The notes under the pieces are model-generated. The model searched no databases. It was not told where the DNA came from and saw only the letters and a list, made by a program, of their open reading frames with translations. 64,000 bases of DNA, taken from positions 62,001-126,000 of the forward strand of contig CADECF010000012.1 in assembly GCA_902825775.1 (NCBI GenBank), in the 5' to 3' direction. The stretch comes from an uncultured Lysobacteraceae bacterium (lineage in GTDB: Bacteria > Pseudomonadota > Gammaproteobacteria > Xanthomonadales > Xanthomonadaceae). Positions 29,504 to 38,227 of the stretch are shown in pieces (position 1 is the stretch's first letter; each line of letters starts with the position of its first letter). Position numbers and translations under genes: made by a program.

Positions 29504-29929
29504 ATGGCATCCACCATCCGTTGCGACATCGTCAGCGCCGAGGCCGAGATCTTCCACGGCGAAGCGACCATGGTCGTCGCCACCGGCGAATTGGGCGAGC
29601 TCGGCATCGCGCCGCGCCACGCGCCGCTGATCACGCGCCTGAAGCCCGGCAAGGTCGTGGTGACGCAGCCGAACGGCGAAACGCTGGATTTCGCCATCTC
29701 CGGCGGCATCCTCGAAGTGCAGCCGCAGGTCGTGACCATCCTGGCCGACACAGCGGTGCGCGCGCAGGACATCGACGAGGCGTCGGTCCGCGCGGCGATC
29801 GAGGAAGCCGAGCGCGTGCTGGCGCACAAGGATCCGAAGATGAGCGCCGAAGAAGCGCAGGCGCAGCTGGCGATGAGCGTCGCCCAGCTCAGCGCGCTGG
29901 AGCGTTTGCGCAAGAACATGAAGCACTGA
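29504..29929 (+). CDS. atpC: ATP synthase F1 subunit epsilon
   Basis: Rotor subunit and intrinsic ATPase inhibitor. 141 aa with an N-terminal beta sandwich ([40 protein letters not shown]) and a C-terminal helical hairpin. Last gene of the operon, followed by a clear terminator. Confidence 0.96.
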   Translation: MASTIRCDIVSAEAEIFHGEATMVVATGELGELGIAPRHAPLITRLKPGKVVVTQPNGETLDFAISGGILEVQPQVVTILADTAVRAQDIDEASVRAAIEEAERVLAHKDPKMSAEEAQAQLAMSVAQLSALERLRKNMKH

Positions 29930-29949
29930 TCTTCGCGACGACGAAACGA

Positions 29950-29976
29950 AAACGCCGGCCTCGCGCCGGCGTTTTT
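29950..29976 (+). terminator. Rho-independent terminator of the atp operon
   Basis: Stem AAACGCCGGC (29950-29959) with GCCGGCGTTT (29965-29974), loop CTCGC, followed by T residues to 29976; 21 bp after the atpC stop. Confidence 0.92.
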
Positions 29977-30094
29977 GCTTCCCGGCTTTCGCTTTGTAGA
30001 GCGGGGCTTGCCCCGCTGCTCTTGCTCTTATGCCGTCATCCCAGCGAACGCTGGGACCCATGTTGCTCTTGCAGCCGTCATCCCCGCGAAGGCG

Positions 30095-30178
30095 GGACTG
30101 CGGAGGCAGGATGCCGGAGCGAACATCCGCGCAGCGGATGGCCCGAAGGGCATGCCGCAGGAGCGGCATGTCATCCAG
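30095..30178. repeat. 84-bp triple-hairpin element, copy 1
   Basis: Three successive hairpins: CATCCGC/GCGGATG (30124-30140, loop GCA), GCCC/GGGC (loop GAA) and ATGCCGC/GCGGCAT (loop AGGA). Its sister copy lies 75 bp further on. Confidence 0.8.
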
Positions 30179-30253
30179 CGACTTGGCTCCGGCTTTGTAG
30201 AGCGGGGCTTGCTCCGCTGCTCTTGCCCTTAAGCCGTCATCCCGGCGCACGCC

Positions 30254-30337
30254 GGACTGCGGAGGCAGGATGCCGGAGCGAACATCTGCGCAGCAGATGG
30301 CCCGAAGGGCATGCCGCAGGAGCGGCATGTCATCCAG
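30254..30337. repeat. 84-bp triple-hairpin element, copy 2
   Basis: Same as copy 1 apart from two differences, which fall on the two sides of the first stem (CATCTGC/GCAGATG, 30283-30299) and compensate for each other. Confidence 0.8.
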
Positions 30338-30738
30338 GCCGACGTGGCCGGTGCATGACGCAGCGACTCGCGCCTTGCAAAACAGCTTCCGCGCTGCGCG
30401 CGGGTCACCCTTCGGCAAGCTCAGGGCAGGCTTTCTTTGTTGGCCCAAAGAAAGTAACCACTGCGCCGCAGGAGCGGCGCGAACGGCGAAGCCGGCCCGC
30501 AGGGCGGAGGGCAGGATGCCCGGAGTAAAGAAAGGGCCCGAAGCTTAAGTGATTCGTCGCGTCTGAAACACCCGCGGGCGACCTTGCCTTCGTCTTGGTT
30601 GACCTTCTTACGAAGGTATTAGATTTTGATTCGTCACGTATGGGTGACGTGGCTTTTGCGGATTTTCGCTAAGCAGGCGTTCGGGTCGATCGCGTCGAAT
30701 CTAAGCAAAGGCAGCGGAGCAAGCCCCGCTCTGCAAAG

Positions 30739-30803
30739 GTAGGTGCGAATTCATTCGCACGCTCTTGATACGTCGAAAAGCGTGCGAATGAATTCGCACC
30801 TAC
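30739..30803. repeat. Palindrome family E: 23-bp perfect inverted repeat
   Basis: Arms 30739-30761 and 30781-30803, containing GTGCGAATTCATTCGCAC, are exact reverse complements around a 19-nt spacer. Its position downstream of gtrA (30852, minus strand) would suit a terminator, though there is no T-run. Confidence 0.85.
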
Positions 30804-30851
30804 GAAAAGCCAACAGCAGCGGAGCAAGCTCCGCTCCACAAAGCCGGAGGA

Positions 30852-31235
30852 CTAGCGTTTGTAGACCCAATGCCGCGACAACAAGAACCCGATCACGCCC
30901 AAGGCCAGTTCCACGCCCGGCTTGGCCAGCCAGGCCCACTTCAAGCCCAGATAGTCGTCAATCGCGCCCATCGACCAAGTGCTGACCGCGGTGGTGCACA
31001 GCCACATCATCACGAAGCGCTGCAGCTGGGTGCGGCCGACGGCGGTATCATCCCCGGCGAAAGTGAGCTTGCCGTTGAGCCAATAACCGAGCAGCGCGCC
31101 GCTGATGCGCCCGACGATATTGGCCGGCTCCACCGCCATGCCCCAGTGGCTCAGGCCGACCATCACGCCCCAATCCACCAGCCACTGGATGCCGCCGATC
31201 ACCAGATAGTGCTTCCCTTGCCTGCCCAGGCTCAT
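30852..31235 (-). CDS. GtrA-family membrane protein
   Basis: A 127-aa protein with four hydrophobic segments, e.g. YLVIGGIQWLVDWGVMVGLS, FVMMWLCTTAVSTWSMGAID and LALGVIGFLLSRHWVYKR; the Ser/Arg-His-Trp-Val-Phe/Tyr end is typical of GtrA. GtrA-like proteins are thought to flip undecaprenyl-linked sugars for glycan modification. The ATG at 31235 gives the family length; an in-frame ATG at 31313 would add 26 Pro/Arg-rich residues. The same frame stays open far upstream, antisense to glmU, which is not coding. Divergent from glmU. Confidence 0.8.
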   Translation of the reverse strand: MSLGRQGKHYLVIGGIQWLVDWGVMVGLSHWGMAVEPANIVGRISGALLGYWLNGKLTFAGDDTAVGRTQLQRFVMMWLCTTAVSTWSMGAIDDYLGLKWAWLAKPGVELALGVIGFLLSRHWVYKR

Positions 31236-31364
31236 CGGCGCAGGTACCGGAACGGCGAGCGGTGGTCGAAACGGTGCGGCGTCATGTCGTCGGGATCGGG
31301 GATCGTTGCGCATGCTAGCAGCGTAGCCCGTTAGAATCCTGCCATTGCCAGTACCGGAACCGCC

Positions 31365-32732
31365 ATGAACGCGCCCCTGCACGTCGTGATCCTCGCCGCC
31401 GGCGAGGGCAAGCGCATGAAATCCAAGCTGCCCAAAGTGCTGCAGAAGCTGGCCGGACGGCCCATGCTGGCGCATGCGATCGATGCCGCGCGCGCGCTGC
31501 AGCCGGCGGGCATCCACATCGTGTACGGACACGGCGGCGAACAGGTGCGCGCGGCGTTCGCGGAACAGACCGATCTGCAATGGGCGGAGCAGGCGCAACG
31601 ACTCGGCACCGGCCATGCCGTACAGCAAGCCATGGCGGACGTCCCCGACGGTGCGCAGGTGCTGGTGCTGTACGGCGATGTGCCGCTGATCGCATCCGAA
31701 ACGCTGCGTCGCCTGCTCGACAGTCCGGGGCGTTTGTCGGTATTGGTCGCCGAACTGGCCGATCCGACCGGTTACGGCCGCATCCTGCGCGATCCGGAAG
31801 GCCGCGTCGCCGCGATCGTAGAGCATAAAGACGCCGACGAGGAACAGCGCCGCATCCGTATCGTCAACACCGGCATCGTCGCCGCCGAAGCGACCGCGTT
31901 GAAGGGCTGGCTGGAAGCGTTGTCCAACGACAACGCGCAGGGCGAGTACTACCTCACCGACATCTTCGCGCAAGCCGCGGACGAGTACACCGCGGCGGAA
32001 ATGGTGGTCGTAGCCGACGCCATCGAGACCGAAGGCGCCAACGATCCCTGGCAGCTCGCGCAACTCGAGCGCGCCTATCAGCTGCGCGCGGTGCGCGCGC
32101 TGTGCGTGCAAGGCGTGCGTTTCGCCGATGTGAACCGCGTCGATATTCGCGGCACGGTCGTCGTCGGCAGCGATGTCGAGATCGACGCCGATGCGATCTT
32201 CGAAGGCGACGTGCATTTGGGCGACGGCGTGAGCATCGGCCCGTTCTGCCGCCTGAAGGATGTGAAGCTCGCCGCGGGCACGCAAGTACGCGCGCATTGC
32301 GACCTGGACGGCGCGATCACCGAGGGCGCGGTGCTGATCGGCCCTTACGCCCGGCTGCGGCCCGGCACGGTGCTGGCCGACGGTGCGCACATCGGCAATT
32401 TCGTCGAAACCAAAAACGCGAAGATCGGCGTGGGCAGCAAGGCCAACCATCTGACCTATCTCGGCGATGCGGTGGTCGGCGCGGGCGTGAACGTCGGCGC
32501 GGGCGTCATCACCTGCAATTACGACGGCGTCAACAAATCCACCACCACGATCGGCGATGGCGCGTTCATCGGTTCGAACTCGTCGTTGGTGGCGCCGGTT
32601 ACGATCGGCAAGGATGCGACCATCGGCGCAGGAGCGGTGATTACCAAGGATGCGCCGGACGGGCAGTTGACGGTGGCTCGGGCGCGGCAGACGACTGTCG
32701 ACGGTTGGCGCCGGCCCGAAAAAAAGCGGTAG
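31365..32732 (+). CDS. glmU: Bifunctional UDP-GlcNAc pyrophosphorylase / glucosamine-1-phosphate acetyltransferase
   Basis: Makes UDP-N-acetylglucosamine for peptidoglycan and LPS: acetyl transfer to glucosamine-1-phosphate, then uridylyl transfer. 455 aa. The N-terminal pyrophosphorylase domain starts [29 protein letters not shown] is the metal/sugar-binding region. From ~250 a left-handed beta-helix with hexapeptide repeats; [20 protein letters not shown] and [20 protein letters not shown] carry acetyltransferase residues. Cytoplasmic trimer. GlmS is encoded 8 kb downstream, so the pathway is split here. Confidence 0.97.
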   Translation: MNAPLHVVILAAGEGKRMKSKLPKVLQKLAGRPMLAHAIDAARALQPAGIHIVYGHGGEQVRAAFAEQTDLQWAEQAQRLGTGHAVQQAMADVPDGAQVLVLYGDVPLIASETLRRLLDSPGRLSVLVAELADPTGYGRILRDPEGRVAAIVEHKDADEEQRRIRIVNTGIVAAEATALKGWLEALSNDNAQGEYYLTDIFAQAADEYTAAEMVVVADAIETEGANDPWQLAQLERAYQLRAVRALCVQGVRFADVNRVDIRGTVVVGSDVEIDADAIFEGDVHLGDGVSIGPFCRLKDVKLAAGTQVRAHCDLDGAITEGAVLIGPYARLRPGTVLADGAHIGNFVETKNAKIGVGSKANHLTYLGDAVVGAGVNVGAGVITCNYDGVNKSTTTIGDGAFIGSNSSLVAPVTIGKDATIGAGAVITKDAPDGQLTVARARQTTVDGWRRPEKKR

Positions 32733-32736
32733 GTTC

Positions 32737-32815
32737 TTGTGGGAGCGGCTTCAGCCGCGAGCTTTTTCAAGCACCGAATGACTCGAAAAGCTCGCGGCTG
32801 AAGCCGCTCCCACAA
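32737..32815. repeat. Palindrome family A: perfect 30-bp inverted repeat
   Basis: Arms 32737-32766 and 32786-32815 are exact reverse complements, with T/A tracts at their inner ends. It sits 5 bp after the glmU stop and 20 bp from the end of the convergent kinase gene, so it can serve both as a transcription barrier. Confidence 0.9.
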
Positions 32816-32834
32816 AAGCGCCCTGCGGTAAGCC

Positions 32835-34145
32835 TTAATCCGGCAGCACCATGCTCACGCACAAGCCGCCGCCGTCGCGGTTGAGCAGCGCGATGCGGCC
32901 GCCATGCGCTTCGGCTATTTCGCGCGCCAACGCCAACCCGAGGCCGGTGCCGTTGCGTTTGGTCGAATAGAACGGTAGCAGCGCATTCGCCAGCACCGCT
33001 TCGTTCATGCCGCTGCCGCGGTCGAGCACTTCGATCCGCCACGCGTCCGGCAAGCGGCGCAGCGACAGTTTCACTTCCAGCGGCGGCGTGCCGGACTCGT
33101 GCGCGTTCTTAAGCAGGTTCAGCAGCGCCTGCTCGAGCTGCGCGCTGTCGAACCGGGCATGGCCGTCGATCTCGTCGCCTTCCAGCGTGAAATCGACCTG
33201 GGTGCGCAGTTGCGCGATGAAGCGCGGCCAGTGCGTAGGCTCCGCGCGCGGCGCGGGCAGTTTGGCGAAGCGCGCATAGCCGCGGATGAAGCCTTCCAGA
33301 TGGCGTGCGCGTTCCTCGATGGTGGCCAGCGCCTCGGGCAAGCGCTCGGGCTGGCCGCGGCGCAACAGTTCCGCGCCCGAATGCGCCAGCGATGCGATCG
33401 GCGCCAACGAATTGTTCAACTCGTGGCTGATCACCCGGATCACCTTCTTCCAAGTCTGCACTTCCTGGCGGCGCAACTCGGTGGTGAGTTGGCGCAGCAG
33501 CAACAACTCGTGGCGGCGGCCGTTGAGGCGGAAATGCCGGCGCGCCAGGTGATAGAGCTCTTCGTCGTCGTCCGAGCCGACCGCGAACAGGCCGTCGCCG
33601 CCGCGCGCGAATGCGTCGCGCAGGCTGGGCGGCGCCAATGCGAGGATCTCGTCGAAGCGGTGCCCTTCGATCCGGCGCCCTTCGCCCAGCAGCTTGCGTG
33701 CGGCGAGGTTGCCGAACACGATGCGGCCTTCGGGCTCCAGCAGCAGCATCGCTACCGGCGTGTTTTGCACCATCGTGTCCAGCAGCAATTCGCGCTGGAC
33801 CAGACCCAGGCGTTGTTCGCGCAGCGCATCGCCGAGTTCGTTGTGCGCCGCGACCAGTTCGCCGAGCGCATCCTGGCCGTCCCAGGACAGGCCGAAGCTG
33901 AAATCGCCGTCGCGATAGCTCGCCACGGTGCCGCCCAGCGAACGGAACAGCGAATTCATCGGCGCAAACGCGCGGCGCACGTGATAGACGAGCAGCGGTA
34001 CCAGCAATGCGACCGCGGCGGCGCCCGCCGACCAAGGCGTCCACCATCGGCTCAAAAACAGCGTCAGCGCCGCGGCCGCCGCCATGTATACGACGGTCAG
34101 CGCGGCGAATTTGAGGCTTAGCGGTATGCGGCGCATCCAGCGCAT
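32835..34145 (-). CDS. NtrY-like membrane sensor histidine kinase
   Basis: Partner kinase of the upstream NtrC-type regulator. 436 aa. Two N-terminal membrane segments (SLKFAALTVVYMAAAAALTL and AAAVALLVPLLVYHV) with almost no periplasmic loop, HAMP-like linker, a PAS-like region ~115-225 (LLDTMVQNTPVAMLLLEPEG), then the kinase: H-box His241 (VISHELNNSLAPI), N-box Asn347, G1 DRGSGM (375-380) and G2 GTGLGLALA. The stop of the regulator gene lies 9 bp upstream. The tiny external loop suggests it senses something inside the membrane or via a partner such as the transporter. Last gene of the efflux operon. Confidence 0.92.
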   Translation of the reverse strand: MRWMRRIPLSLKFAALTVVYMAAAAALTLFLSRWWTPWSAGAAAVALLVPLLVYHVRRAFAPMNSLFRSLGGTVASYRDGDFSFGLSWDGQDALGELVAAHNELGDALREQRLGLVQRELLLDTMVQNTPVAMLLLEPEGRIVFGNLAARKLLGEGRRIEGHRFDEILALAPPSLRDAFARGGDGLFAVGSDDDEELYHLARRHFRLNGRRHELLLLRQLTTELRRQEVQTWKKVIRVISHELNNSLAPIASLAHSGAELLRRGQPERLPEALATIEERARHLEGFIRGYARFAKLPAPRAEPTHWPRFIAQLRTQVDFTLEGDEIDGHARFDSAQLEQALLNLLKNAHESGTPPLEVKLSLRRLPDAWRIEVLDRGSGMNEAVLANALLPFYSTKRNGTGLGLALAREIAEAHGGRIALLNRDGGGLCVSMVLPD

Positions 34146-34154
34146 CGTCAGGCC

Positions 34155-35492
34155 CTATTCGCGGCGTATGCCCAGACGGTCCAGGCGCCGGTACAGCGCC
34201 TGTCGCGACAAACCCAGCTCGGCAGCGGCTTGCGCAAGCACACCGCCGTTGCGCTCGAGCGCGGCTTCGATGGTATCGCGGTCCGGTTCATCGGCGGACA
34301 AACCGGCGGCCGCCGCCACGGCCGGCAGATCGAAGTCGGAAGCATTCAACGTATCGCCGCGCGCCAGCAAAGCGGCACGCTGCACGGCATTGCGCAATTC
34401 GCGCACATTGCCGGGCCAGTTGTGGCGCAGCAGGACGCGTGCGGCATCGTCGCCCAGGAACTTGCCTTCGGGCAGGAAGTGGCGCGCCAGCGGCAGGATA
34501 TCGTCGGGCCGCTCGGCCAGCGGCGGCAGCTTCAGTTCGATCGCGTTGAGCCGGTACAGCAGATCTTCGCGAAACTGTCCGCTGCGGATCAGCGCCGGCA
34601 GGTCGGCATTGGTGGCGCTGATCACGCGTACTTTGACGTGGCGTTCGCGATTGCCGCCGAGACGTTCGAAGCGTCCGGTTTCGAGTACGCGCAATAATTT
34701 GATCTGGCCGGCCTGGGTCAGCGTGCCGATCTCGTCCAGGAACAGGGTGCCGCCGTCGGCGGCTTCGAACTTGCCTTCGCGCGATTTGTTGGCGCCGGTG
34801 TAAGCGCCGGCCTCGGCGCCGAACAGTTCGGCTTCGATCAGTTCCGAAGGCAGCGCGCCGCAGTTGACCGCGACGAAAGGGCCGTTGCGCACCGACGAGT
34901 TGGCGTGCAGGATCTCGGCGAACTTCTCCTTGCCCGAACCGTTCGGCCCGGTGATCAGCACCGGCAATTCCGAGCGCGCCACCTGGCAGGCGAGCGACAG
35001 CACGCGTTCGCTGGCGGCATCGGCGTACACCAGGCCGCGCAGATCGTAATCGCGCATCAGCGCGCTGCGCCGGCGCTGCTCGCCGGAGCGGTGCCGCGAC
35101 AGTTCGCTGCGCGCCTGCGACAGTTCGAGCAGGTTGTTGACCGTGGCCAGCAATTTGGGATCGTCCCAGGGTTTGGCCAAGTAGTCGGCGGCGCCGGCTT
35201 TGACCAGCTCGACCGCGTTCTCCAGATGCGTCCACGCGGTCAGCAGGATCACCGGCAGGTCCGGGTGCTTTTCGCGGATCGCGCGGAACAGTTCGACGCC
35301 TTCCTCGCCCGATGTCGTATCGGCGTGGAAGTTCATGTCCTGCACCACCAGGTCGACGGGTCGGCGCTGCAGCAAATCCAAACCGGCCTGCGGCGATTCC
35401 GCGCGCACGGTATCGATGTCGTGCAGCGAGAACAGCAACTCGAGCGCGGTGGCGACGGAAGGATTGTCGTCGATGACCAGAATCGTCGGCAT
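34155..35492 (-). CDS. Sigma-54-dependent response regulator (NtrC family)
   Basis: Transcription activator, 445 aa; start MPTILVIDDN fixed by the receiver domain. Receiver: acidic pocket Asp8/Asp9, phosphoacceptor Asp52 (VVQDMNF), Thr85 and Lys107. Central AAA+ domain ~155-375: Walker A GPNGSGKE (182-189), sigma-54 contact loop GAYTGA (229-234) in place of the usual GAFTGA, Walker B GGTLFLDEIG. C-terminal Fis-type HTH (AAAELGLSRQALYRRLDRLG). It probably drives the sigma-54 promoter at 40440-40455 that starts its own operon. Confidence 0.94.
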   Translation of the reverse strand: MPTILVIDDNPSVATALELLFSLHDIDTVRAESPQAGLDLLQRRPVDLVVQDMNFHADTTSGEEGVELFRAIREKHPDLPVILLTAWTHLENAVELVKAGAADYLAKPWDDPKLLATVNNLLELSQARSELSRHRSGEQRRRSALMRDYDLRGLVYADAASERVLSLACQVARSELPVLITGPNGSGKEKFAEILHANSSVRNGPFVAVNCGALPSELIEAELFGAEAGAYTGANKSREGKFEAADGGTLFLDEIGTLTQAGQIKLLRVLETGRFERLGGNRERHVKVRVISATNADLPALIRSGQFREDLLYRLNAIELKLPPLAERPDDILPLARHFLPEGKFLGDDAARVLLRHNWPGNVRELRNAVQRAALLARGDTLNASDFDLPAVAAAAGLSADEPDRDTIEAALERNGGVLAQAAAELGLSRQALYRRLDRLGIRRE

Positions 35493-35516
35493 ACGGCTTG
35501 TCGGTGATGGTGAGAC

Positions 35517-35567
35517 GTAGGGTGGGCCTCGGCCCACCGTCGCGATGCGGGCCGAGGCCCACCCTAC
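35517..35567. repeat. Palindrome family D: 19-bp perfect inverted repeat
   Basis: Arms 35517-35535 and 35549-35567, starting GTAGGGTGGGCCTCGGCCC, are exact reverse complements around 13 nt. It lies in the 120-bp gap between the second permease gene and the regulator gene, inside the operon. Confidence 0.88.
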
Positions 35568-35612
35568 GGTGCTTCGCCGAACGAAGGAAGAACGGTTAAA
35601 GCGCCCCGGCCA

Positions 35613-36845
35613 TCATACGCTGCGGGTGGCGATCGCCGGCGGCACCGCGGCCGCGCGCAAGGCCGGACCCAGCACCGAAATCTGGCCCAGCAGCCATAGC
35701 GCCATAGCGCCGATCGGGAGGTAGAACAGCGGCAAGCGCGGCAGTTCGTACTTGCCCATCAGCAGTTGGTTGATGGCATAAGCCAGCAACATGCCGATCA
35801 CGATGCCGAGCGTGGCCAGCAAGAAGTTCTCGATCTGGAAGTAGCGCAGGATCTGCGCCCGGGTCGCCCCCAGCGCGCGCCGCACACCGATCTGGCGCGT
35901 GCGCTGCTGCACCCAGAAGCTGGCCAGGCCGACGATACCGAGCGCGGTCACCACCAGCAGCGCCACGCAGACCACCACCAGCAGCCAGGCCATCGCACGA
36001 TCCTGCTGGTAATACTCGCTGCGCAGTTCTTGGAAGGTCTTGGTGTTGTCTTCCAGGACGATGCGGTTGGGCCCGTTGCGCTTCAATGCGTCGACCGCCG
36101 CTTTCAGCACCTCGGCGCGCCGCCCCGGCTCGGTGCGGATCACGTAATTGCCGCCGAGATTGTACGGGCCGCGAATCGGAAAGATCATCGAATACTCTTT
36201 CGCCGTCGGTCCGCCCTGATCGCTCGGGCGTATCAGATGCTCGACGACGCCGACCACTTTGATCGGCTCGTCGCCCCAGCTGTAGAAAGACTTGCCGACC
36301 GCGTTCTGGCCGGGGAACAACTTGTCGGCCATGCTGCGGGTGATGATGACCGAAGGAATGGCCACCTTGCTGTTGGGCGCATCCAGCAGCGACCATTCCA
36401 CATACTCGTCCGGCGTGAAATTGCGTCCGGCGACGACGTTGAGACCGAACGTGTTCACGAACTGATCCTCGCCCATATAGACCGTGGCGTTCATGGTCTG
36501 GTGGGTCTGGTCCTTGGTCATGTTGACGCCGCTGTTCCAGGACGAATTGACGAACGGGACCTGGTTGGTCACCGTCGCGGCCTTGACGCCGGGCAGGCCG
36601 CGCAGCGCGGCCAGATCGCTCTTGGTCAGCGCATCGGCGTTTTCGTCCTTGCCGATGCCGGTCAGCTGCACGCGCACGAGTTCGTTCTCGGCGATGCCGC
36701 TGACCAGATTGATGCGGTCGACGCGCCCGCTGATCAGGAACAGGGCGTTGCAGATGATCGCGCAGCTCAGCGCGGTTTCCAGCACGATCAGCGCGGCGGC
36801 GGTCTTGTGCCGGCGCAGGGTGGAGAGGATGGGGCGCAGTTCCAT
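35613..36845 (-). CDS. ABC transporter permease, MacB/FtsX type (second of two)
   Basis: A 410-aa FtsX/MacB_PCD-family membrane protein. GGAG 7 nt before the ATG at 36845 fixes the start. Layout: one N-terminal helix (TAAALIVLETALSCAIICNA), a large periplasmic domain (~45-275), then three helices (LLVVVCVALLVVTALGIVGL; ILRYFQIENFLLATLGIVIG; LPIGAMALWLLGQISVLGPA). The cytoplasmic signature RQIGVRRALGATR is present. It should pair with the permease encoded upstream as a heterodimer. These type VII ABC proteins do mechanical work on envelope substrates rather than classical membrane transport. Confidence 0.9.
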   Translation of the reverse strand: MELRPILSTLRRHKTAAALIVLETALSCAIICNALFLISGRVDRINLVSGIAENELVRVQLTGIGKDENADALTKSDLAALRGLPGVKAATVTNQVPFVNSSWNSGVNMTKDQTHQTMNATVYMGEDQFVNTFGLNVVAGRNFTPDEYVEWSLLDAPNSKVAIPSVIITRSMADKLFPGQNAVGKSFYSWGDEPIKVVGVVEHLIRPSDQGGPTAKEYSMIFPIRGPYNLGGNYVIRTEPGRRAEVLKAAVDALKRNGPNRIVLEDNTKTFQELRSEYYQQDRAMAWLLVVVCVALLVVTALGIVGLASFWVQQRTRQIGVRRALGATRAQILRYFQIENFLLATLGIVIGMLLAYAINQLLMGKYELPRLPLFYLPIGAMALWLLGQISVLGPALRAAAVPPAIATRSV

Positions 36846-36900
36846 GGTGGTTCTCCGGGTCGTCAACGCGAACGGAGTTCGCGTCGACAGTTGAAAAGTG

Positions 36901-38217
36901 TCATTGCGATTTGAGCTGGATAGCCGGCGCCACCTGCATCGCGCGCCAGGCCGGCAACAGTCCTGCCAGCAGGCTGGCCACCACGGCGAGCACGAAGGTC
37001 ATCAGCAGCATCGTCGGATTAAGATGCGCCAGCTCGGCGTAGCTGGCCGGCTGTTGACGCACCGCCCACAGGCCCAACAGCGCCAAGCCCAGGCCCAGCA
37101 CGCCGCCCGCGAGTCCCACCGTGCCGGCCTCGATCAGGCATTGCACGAAGATGTCGCGACGCGATGCGCCCAGCGCGCGGCGCACGCCGATCTCGCCGCT
37201 GCGGCGCAGGAACTTGGCCAACAGCAGACCCACGGTGTTGAGCAGGCAGACCATCAGGAAGCCGAACGCCAGCCAGGTCTGCAGGCGCACGTCGCCCGGC
37301 ACCACCTTGTTGTAATCCAGCCATTCCATCACGTTGCGCAGGCGCGTATTGGTCGGGCGCTTGAAGCGTTCGGAGGCGCGCTGCTGGTCGGAATAGTTCA
37401 CCAGATACTGCTTGTAGGCTTCGACTTTGGCCGGCGTAGACAGCTCGACCCAATACTGGATCCAGACGCACGGCGAATTGACGCCGGTGGAACCTTCCTC
37501 GTCGTCTTCGTCGCGATGGTCGTCCCAGCAGTTCATGCTGCCGTTGCGGTCCATATCGAGATCGCGCGAGACGGTGAAAGGCAGGAAGACCTGTTCCAGT
37601 TCGCCGTAGCGGTCGCTGTTCATATCGAAGAAGCGCGGCGTCGGCCGCCAGTCGTCCATCACGCCGACGATGCGGAATTCGTTGCCGTTCATGCGCACGG
37701 TCTTGCCGACGCTGTTGGCGCCGCCGAACAGCTTGTCGTTGAGCGGCTTGGCGATCACCGCCACGCGGTCGTGCTTGTCGTCCTCGGTCTGGCTCCAGCC
37801 GTTGCCGTACAGGAACGGAGTGGCGAACATCGGGAAGAAATCCGCAGTGGTGTAACGCGCGTCGGCGTAGAACGGGTTCAGGCCGTCGCGTTCGGGCTCG
37901 ATGCCGACGCTGCCGCCGGTCATCATCGCCTGGCGGTCGCCGCGCTTCTGGCGCAGCAATTCCTGCGCGTCGTAACGGGTCAGCTGTTCCTCCGGCTCTT
38001 CGCCGGCGGTGTAGCCGTCCATGCTTTGCGGGTCCATCTGCGGGTAGAACAGCTGCGCGCTCTTCTCCGGAATCGGGTCGCCCGACAGGATGTAGAACAC
38101 GGTCAGCGTGGTCATGCTGGCGCCGATGCCCAGCGCGATCGCCAACACCATCAGCGCGGTCAGCACCTTGTTGCGCCTGAAGCTTCGCAACGCGAGGTTG
38201 AAGTAATAGCCGAACAT
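36901..38217 (-). CDS. ABC transporter permease, MacB/FtsX type (first of two)
   Basis: A 438-aa protein: N-terminal helix (RRNKVLTALMVLAIALGIGA), a large periplasmic MacB_PCD domain (~45-300, rich in Asp/Arg/Asn), and three C-terminal helices (TWLAFGFLMVCLLNTVGLLL; GTVGLAGGVLGLGLALLGLW; MLLMTFVLAVVASLLAGLLP). RSGEIGVRRALGASRRD is the coupling-helix signature. It is paralogous to the next gene. The ATPase gene ends 10 bp upstream. Confidence 0.9.
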   Translation of the reverse strand: MFGYYFNLALRSFRRNKVLTALMVLAIALGIGASMTTLTVFYILSGDPIPEKSAQLFYPQMDPQSMDGYTAGEEPEEQLTRYDAQELLRQKRGDRQAMMTGGSVGIEPERDGLNPFYADARYTTADFFPMFATPFLYGNGWSQTEDDKHDRVAVIAKPLNDKLFGGANSVGKTVRMNGNEFRIVGVMDDWRPTPRFFDMNSDRYGELEQVFLPFTVSRDLDMDRNGSMNCWDDHRDEDDEEGSTGVNSPCVWIQYWVELSTPAKVEAYKQYLVNYSDQQRASERFKRPTNTRLRNVMEWLDYNKVVPGDVRLQTWLAFGFLMVCLLNTVGLLLAKFLRRSGEIGVRRALGASRRDIFVQCLIEAGTVGLAGGVLGLGLALLGLWAVRQQPASYAELAHLNPTMLLMTFVLAVVASLLAGLLPAWRAMQVAPAIQLKSQ

Positions 38218-38227
38218 GGCGGCGTCC

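Larger units (their letters stand above)
29996..30843. repeat. Repeat-packed intergenic region (~0.85 kb, no gene)
   Basis: No supported gene. It holds family B palindromes (29996-30026, 30195-30225, 30707-30738 and 30818-30842), GTCATCCC-type repeats near 30034, 30078 and 30235, two 84-bp tandem-type units (separate entries), a 23-bp-arm palindrome (separate entry), and at ~30420-30540 a mosaic with TTTCTTTGTTGGCCCAAAGA and GGGCCCGAAGC segments. Short ORFs here (e.g. 29975-30232, 30743-30985) are only repeat read-through. Confidence 0.8.

Noticed and set aside
29975-30985. Several short ORFs in the repeat-rich gap after atpC
   Set aside because: They repeat the same peptides (e.g. AGANIRAADGP-like) because they are translated dispersed repeats; no ribosome site or family.
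31236-32450. Extension of the GtrA frame as a 532-aa protein across glmU
   Set aside because: The C-terminal 127 residues account for the whole GtrA family; the rest is antisense to glmU and has His/Arg/Ala-rich shadow composition.
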